Of a stretch of 49,179 nt of DNA, positions 46,491 to 49,179 are shown piece by piece. Location: NCBI RefSeq assembly GCF_013166515.1, contig NZ_JABKKJ010000018.1, positions 1-49,179 on the forward strand, read 5' to 3'. Position numbers and translations under genes: made by a program. The notes under the pieces were generated by a model. That model made no database searches and was not told where the DNA came from. It was given only the letters and a program-made list of their open reading frames with translations. Every line of letters starts with the position of its first letter. The first letter of the stretch is position 1. This DNA is from Xylanibacter caecicola. GTDB taxonomy: Bacteria; Bacteroidota; Bacteroidia; Bacteroidales; Bacteroidaceae.

Positions 46491-46596
46491 TATGTTTTAC
46501 CGACAATAACCCTATGGTTTACGAAGCATAAAGCATAGCTTTACGGTGCCTAATGCATAGGGTTATGATGTCTAAAGCATAGGGTTACGAAAGATA
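46491..46596 (+). repeat. 22-bp-period degenerate repeat array C
   Basis: Five units with the core TTTAC/GTTAC at exactly 46496, 46518, 46540, 46562 and 46584. Cores: ATGTTTTACCG, ATGGTTTACGAAG, ATAGCTTTACGG, ATAGGGTTATG, ATAGGGTTACG; most are followed 8-9 nt later by TAA and a GC. It begins 12 bp after the MITE. Confidence 0.85.
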
Positions 46597-46635
46597 AATA
46601 AAAAGGCGGTTATTGTATCATCTACAATAACCGCC
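46597..46635 (-). terminator. strong rho-independent terminator
   Basis: GGCGGTTATTGTA (46605-46617) and TACAATAACCGCC (46623-46635) form a perfect 13-bp stem with a 5-nt loop. On the minus strand it ends in TTTTTATTT. It serves the glucosaminidase transcript or the possible small RNA. Confidence 0.85.
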
Positions 46636-46778
46636 CTACAATACAGAACTTATTGGTTCATACTGCTTCCGGCTATTATTTCAACCACAAAAGAACCGGA
46701 ACAGCCAACCTTAATCCTTAACAATCTCTTTATCTTAAAAACCTACCTTATATATCTATATCTTTTCATCCCATTTTC
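46597..46778 (-). ncRNA. possible small RNA of about 180 nt
   Basis: On the minus strand a -7-like TATTTTTG (46792-46785) followed by C lies 80 bp after the glucosaminidase stop, and about 150-180 nt on there is a strong terminator. No ATG-started frame of note lies between; one frame (TTG start) gives a 24-residue peptide ending SSMNQ at 46650-46652. A matching -33 is weak (TTG at 22 nt). It may instead be the 3' UTR of the glucosaminidase gene. Confidence 0.35.
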
Positions 46779-46863
46779 TGAATGCAAAAATACAGTGTTT
46801 ACAAAAAATATTATCAATTACAGGTATAAAAAAATAATATTATTCACGTTCTTTTGACATATA

Positions 46864-47781
46864 TCATCTCACCCGTAATCTGTCACCCACCTTAAGGTTA
46901 TAATCGGGAGACAGCCCGTTCATTTTATACAGACTCTTTAGTCTTATACCATATTTCTGAGATATGGAATACATGCTTTCCCCATGCTTAACCGTATGCG
47001 GGCGTCTCTTATATACTTTATCCGCCTTCTTCTGTTTTTTCTTTAAATATATTATCTCGCCAACGCGCAATATTCCGTCCTTGTCACGCTCATTATATCT
47101 TGCAAGCTTTCTATATGAAATCCCCACTTCCTTGGCTATTCCACGGAACGTATCTCCCTGTCTTACCGTCAGATAGTAGTTCTTGTTATATTTATGTATC
47201 GGATGCAACGTGCCGCCTTTCTTTGCCGGAACATCCTTAGACAGATGGTCTGCCATGAACCTGTCGTATGTCTTCGCCGTGTCATACCGATACAGCTTGT
47301 ACAGTTCTATGATGCCTATCAGCTTCTGCGCATATGCCGGATTTGTAGCATATCCACAAGCCTTGAGACCTTTTGCCCACCCTTTATAGTCGGTTATTTT
47401 CAACGAGAACAGACTCTGATAGCGTTTTTGCTGCGAAAGGAAGCGGCTATGGTCCTCATAACTGTCACGTACATTGTCGTATGCTCTGAAACACTCTTGC
47501 CGCTCATCATCGTCGTGGTATGTTTTCGCCCCGGTCCACCCGTGACATTTTATGCCGAAATGATTATTACCTTTCCTTGCAAGGTCGCTGTTTCCCGCTC
47601 CGCTTTCAAGAAGTCCCTGTGCCAGAGTTATGCTTGCCGGTATCCTGTATCTCAGCATCTCCTCTATGGCAAGGTCGCGATACCGGTCGATATATGCCTG
47701 ATAACGTGAGTTCCACTTCATCTGTGCCAAACCCGAATAAGAAAACAACAGACTTATCAGGATAAATATGTATTTCTTCAT
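46864..47781 (-). CDS. glucosaminidase with two LysM domains
   Basis: A secreted peptidoglycan hydrolase of 305 residues. Signal peptide to GLAQ (residue 19). The mannosyl-glycoprotein endo-beta-N-acetylglucosaminidase domain (about 40-165) has PASITLAQGLLESGAGNSDLA with the catalytic Glu, and GNNHFGIKC. Two LysM peptidoglycan-binding repeats follow: YLTVRQGDTFRGIAKEVGIS and HTVKHGESMYSISQKYGIRL, the second ending at the C-terminus. It should cut the glycan backbone during growth or separation. Single-gene unit with its own promoter. Confidence 0.93.
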   Translation of the reverse strand: MKKYIFILISLLFSYSGLAQMKWNSRYQAYIDRYRDLAIEEMLRYRIPASITLAQGLLESGAGNSDLARKGNNHFGIKCHGWTGAKTYHDDDERQECFRAYDNVRDSYEDHSRFLSQQKRYQSLFSLKITDYKGWAKGLKACGYATNPAYAQKLIGIIELYKLYRYDTAKTYDRFMADHLSKDVPAKKGGTLHPIHKYNKNYYLTVRQGDTFRGIAKEVGISYRKLARYNERDKDGILRVGEIIYLKKKQKKADKVYKRRPHTVKHGESMYSISQKYGIRLKSLYKMNGLSPDYNLKVGDRLRVR

Positions 47782-47814
47782 TTTGTGCTTTCTATTACAT
47801 TATGCTTATCAATG

Positions 47815-47845
47815 CAAAAATACTATAAATCATCGGTTTGTCAAA
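47815..47845 (-). promoter_or_regulatory. promoter of the glucosaminidase gene
   Basis: On the minus strand TTTG (47845-47842), exactly 19 nt, then TATTTTTG followed by C (47822-47815). It starts only 17 bp from the divergent thioesterase promoter. Confidence 0.75.
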
Positions 47846-47861
47846 ATTACATATCAATATA

Positions 47862-47893
47862 TTTGATAATTATACCGCCAAGCTTTATCTTTG
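47862..47893 (+). promoter_or_regulatory. promoter of the thioesterase gene
   Basis: TTTG (47862-47865), 20 nt, TATCTTTG followed by C (47886-47893). The leader to the ATG at 47986 is about 85 nt and holds a short ATG-TAA frame starting 47895. Confidence 0.7.
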
Positions 47894-47985
47894 CATGAAA
47901 ACAAAGGATTATCCGAAAGACTATAACGCCTGTACAGGCATATCAGATAATATTAACATCATCATAAACAGCTTAATATGTAATC

Positions 47986-48378
47986 ATGGAAATCGGAATA
48001 AAATTCAAATCGGAACTGAAAGTCACCGAAGCCGACACGGCTGTATCTGTAGGAAGCGGTACGCTTAGAGTGCTTGCCACACCTGTTGTAATAACACTCA
48101 TTGAAAAGACGGCATGGAAAAGCATTGACAGATATATGGACAACGGCTGTTGTACTGTCGGAACAGCACTGGACATCGAACACCTTGCACCCACACCGGT
48201 AGGCATGACCGTAACTTGCGAAACTACACTGACTGCTGTCGACGGCAGAAGGCTTGTATTCCAAGCAGAGGTTAACGATGCCGACGGACTTACAATTGCC
48301 AAAGGCACACACACGAGATTTATCGTAGACGGTAACAGATTTCAGGAAAAGGCAGACAAGTTATTGAACGACAAATAA
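47986..48378 (+). CDS. hotdog-fold thioesterase (FlK-like)
   Basis: A 130-residue single-domain protein. The pattern ATPVVITLIEKTAW (31-44), CCTVGTALDIEHLAPTPVGM (55-74) and FQAEVNDADG fits the hotdog thioesterases close to fluoroacetyl-CoA thioesterase. The candidate catalytic Thr 32, Glu 40 and His 66 are in the expected places. The natural acyl-CoA substrate is unknown. It is divergent from the glucosaminidase gene. Confidence 0.85.
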   Translation: MEIGIKFKSELKVTEADTAVSVGSGTLRVLATPVVITLIEKTAWKSIDRYMDNGCCTVGTALDIEHLAPTPVGMTVTCETTLTAVDGRRLVFQAEVNDADGLTIAKGTHTRFIVDGNRFQEKADKLLNDK

Positions 48379-48429
48379 CATGAAAACTTAAATTAACATT
48401 GCAAATATACATAAATAAAAAAAATAAGG

Positions 48430-48437
48430 TAACTTTG
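48430..48437 (+). promoter_or_regulatory. -7 box for the DUF1573 gene
   Basis: TAACTTTG followed by CC, 35 nt before the ATG at 48473. No clear -33 TTTG. Confidence 0.5.
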
Positions 48438-48472
48438 CCGAAAGTTAATAACCAAGTTAAAAACATTGGAAT

Positions 48473-48862
48473 ATGAAAAAGATCATTGCAATATCATTTA
48501 TGTTTATATTTGCCGTGACAACAATCATGGCACAGTCTGCTGCTGAAATAAAGTTCGACAAGCTGACACACAACTTCGGAACATTTTCCGAAAACACACC
48601 GGTACAGAAATGCACATTTACTTTTACAAACACCGGCAACGCGCCTTTGGTCATCAATCAGGCTGTGGCAAGTTGCGGATGCACCGTGCCCGAATATACC
48701 AAGTCACCTGTGGCACCCGGGCAGAGTGGCAAGATAACTATTACATACAACGGTAAAGGCAAGTTCCCCGGACATTTCAAGAAAAGTATAACCATACGTA
48801 CCAATGCTGCCACCTCAATGGTACGTCTATACGTTGAGGGGGATATGCTGGAAGCTAAATAA
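48473..48862 (+). CDS. DUF1573 periplasmic protein
   Basis: A 129-residue exported protein. The signal peptide ends at IMAQS (about residue 22). The mature domain starts AEIKFDKLTHNFGTFSENTP and includes SCGCTVPEYTKSPVAPGQSG, the hallmark of DUF1573, an immunoglobulin-like fold close to MSP and ASH domains. The two Cys of SCGC could form a disulfide or bind a cofactor. Function unknown. A single gene with a promoter and a terminator. Confidence 0.93.
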   Translation: MKKIIAISFMFIFAVTTIMAQSAAEIKFDKLTHNFGTFSENTPVQKCTFTFTNTGNAPLVINQAVASCGCTVPEYTKSPVAPGQSGKITITYNGKGKFPGHFKKSITIRTNAATSMVRLYVEGDMLEAK

Positions 48863-48915
48863 TACTGAAAACAACGAACCGGCAAAGTTTGCGGGTTTTA
48901 TAAAGACATAATGAG

Positions 48916-48957
48916 ATGGCGATGATGCTTTTTGAACTGCATTATCGCCATTTTTTT
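48916..48957 (+). terminator. terminator of the DUF1573 gene
   Basis: ATGGCGATGATGC (48916-48928) pairs with GCATTATCGCCAT (48939-48951; one G-T), loop 10 nt, then seven T. The rest of 48958-49114 holds only a 7-bp hairpin at 49037-49056. Confidence 0.85.
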
Positions 48958-49114
48958 ATTTTGCATAGATTTACTTCAACCTATGTTTTAAACCGCGAAA
49001 GCACTGCATCTCGTCACAATATCAAAACAATATCCCCACTGTGCTCCCACACAGTGAAGATTCCAAATCGAAGTGCAAAATTTTGATTTAGGAATTACCT
49101 CTTTCAGAGTATTG

Positions 49115-49154
49115 TCCGTCCTCTCTTGGGGGCGCGCCCCCAAGAGAGGACGGA
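49115..49154. repeat. perfect 40-bp palindrome
   Basis: Both halves (49115-49134 and 49135-49154) are exact reverse complements with no loop; the centre is GGGGGCGCGCCCCC. It is far more G/C-rich than its surroundings. No T-run follows directly (AGCCAAAGTTTTT), so it is not a standard terminator. Confidence 0.9.
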
Positions 49155-49179
49155 GCCAAAGTTTTTAACTGACAAAACA

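Noticed and set aside
1..49179. tRNA or rRNA genes
   Set aside because: No T-loop or acceptor pattern of a tRNA and no rRNA-like stretch was seen on either strand by eye; a covariance search would be needed to be certain.

Overview
The window looks like a chromosomal segment of a Bacteroidales bacterium, most likely Prevotellaceae. The evidence is the gene set (DUF2400, DUF4465, DUF5687 and DUF4296 proteins, a long IleRS, an ileS-dksA-lspA-DUF4296 run), promoters of the Bacteroidetes type (TTTG, about 19 nt, TAnnTTTG, usually followed by C), and the short C-terminal tails on two secreted proteins that are common in Prevotella. The species cannot be settled from the sequence alone.

Layout. 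1-120: 3' end of an IS30-type transposase. 475-3980 (minus): DUF2400 protein, MFS transporter, panB, HAD phosphatase. 4121-8813 (plus): a tight operon of DUF3298-like lipoprotein, rsmG, MBL hydrolase, ruvC, tandem ABC ATPase and a secreted protein. 8814-10039: a gene-free stretch with hairpins, a 22-bp-period repeat array, a promoter and a cobalamin riboswitch. 10040-15226 (plus): B12 uptake locus with BtuB, a BtuG-like beta-propeller lipoprotein (frameshifted in a 9-T run), and two secreted proteins with matching C-terminal tails. 15339-19889 (minus): ftsK, lolA-like, DUF5687. 20023-23171 (plus): RNase D-like exonuclease, rlmI, tilS. 23301-25589 (minus): malic enzyme fused to a phosphotransacetylase-like domain. 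25744: TetR regulator. 26665-36481 (minus): a sugar region of xylB, xylA, then manC, gmd, fcl (GDP-L-fucose synthesis), then fucI and fucP. 36482-37610: a 1.1 kb gene-free stretch with a MITE-like inverted repeat and two more 22-bp arrays. 37611-46168 (minus): ileS, dksA-like, lspA, DUF4296, a small ORF, aspS, a winged-helix protein with a histone-H1-like tail, and a small unknown protein. 46200-46860: a MITE with an IS30 relic, another 22-bp array, and a possible small RNA. 46864-48957: LysM glucosaminidase, hotdog thioesterase, DUF1573 protein. The right edge holds a perfect 40-bp palindrome.

The most striking unexplained structure is a family of short degenerate repeats in five gene-free intervals (about 9.3, 26.5, 36.9, 37.2 and 46.5 kb). 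A T-run core (for example TGCTTTACG, GCACTTTGC, GTGCTTTTGC) recurs every 22 bp with almost no drift. The sequences differ between sites but the period and the orientation do not. A few units are inverted. I know of no assigned function. Also notable are the slippery tract in the btuG-like gene, an isoleucyl-tRNA synthetase whose HXGH signature reads GIHH, a terminator hairpin placed against the start codon of a small gene, and a 196-bp MITE that carries a transposase relic.
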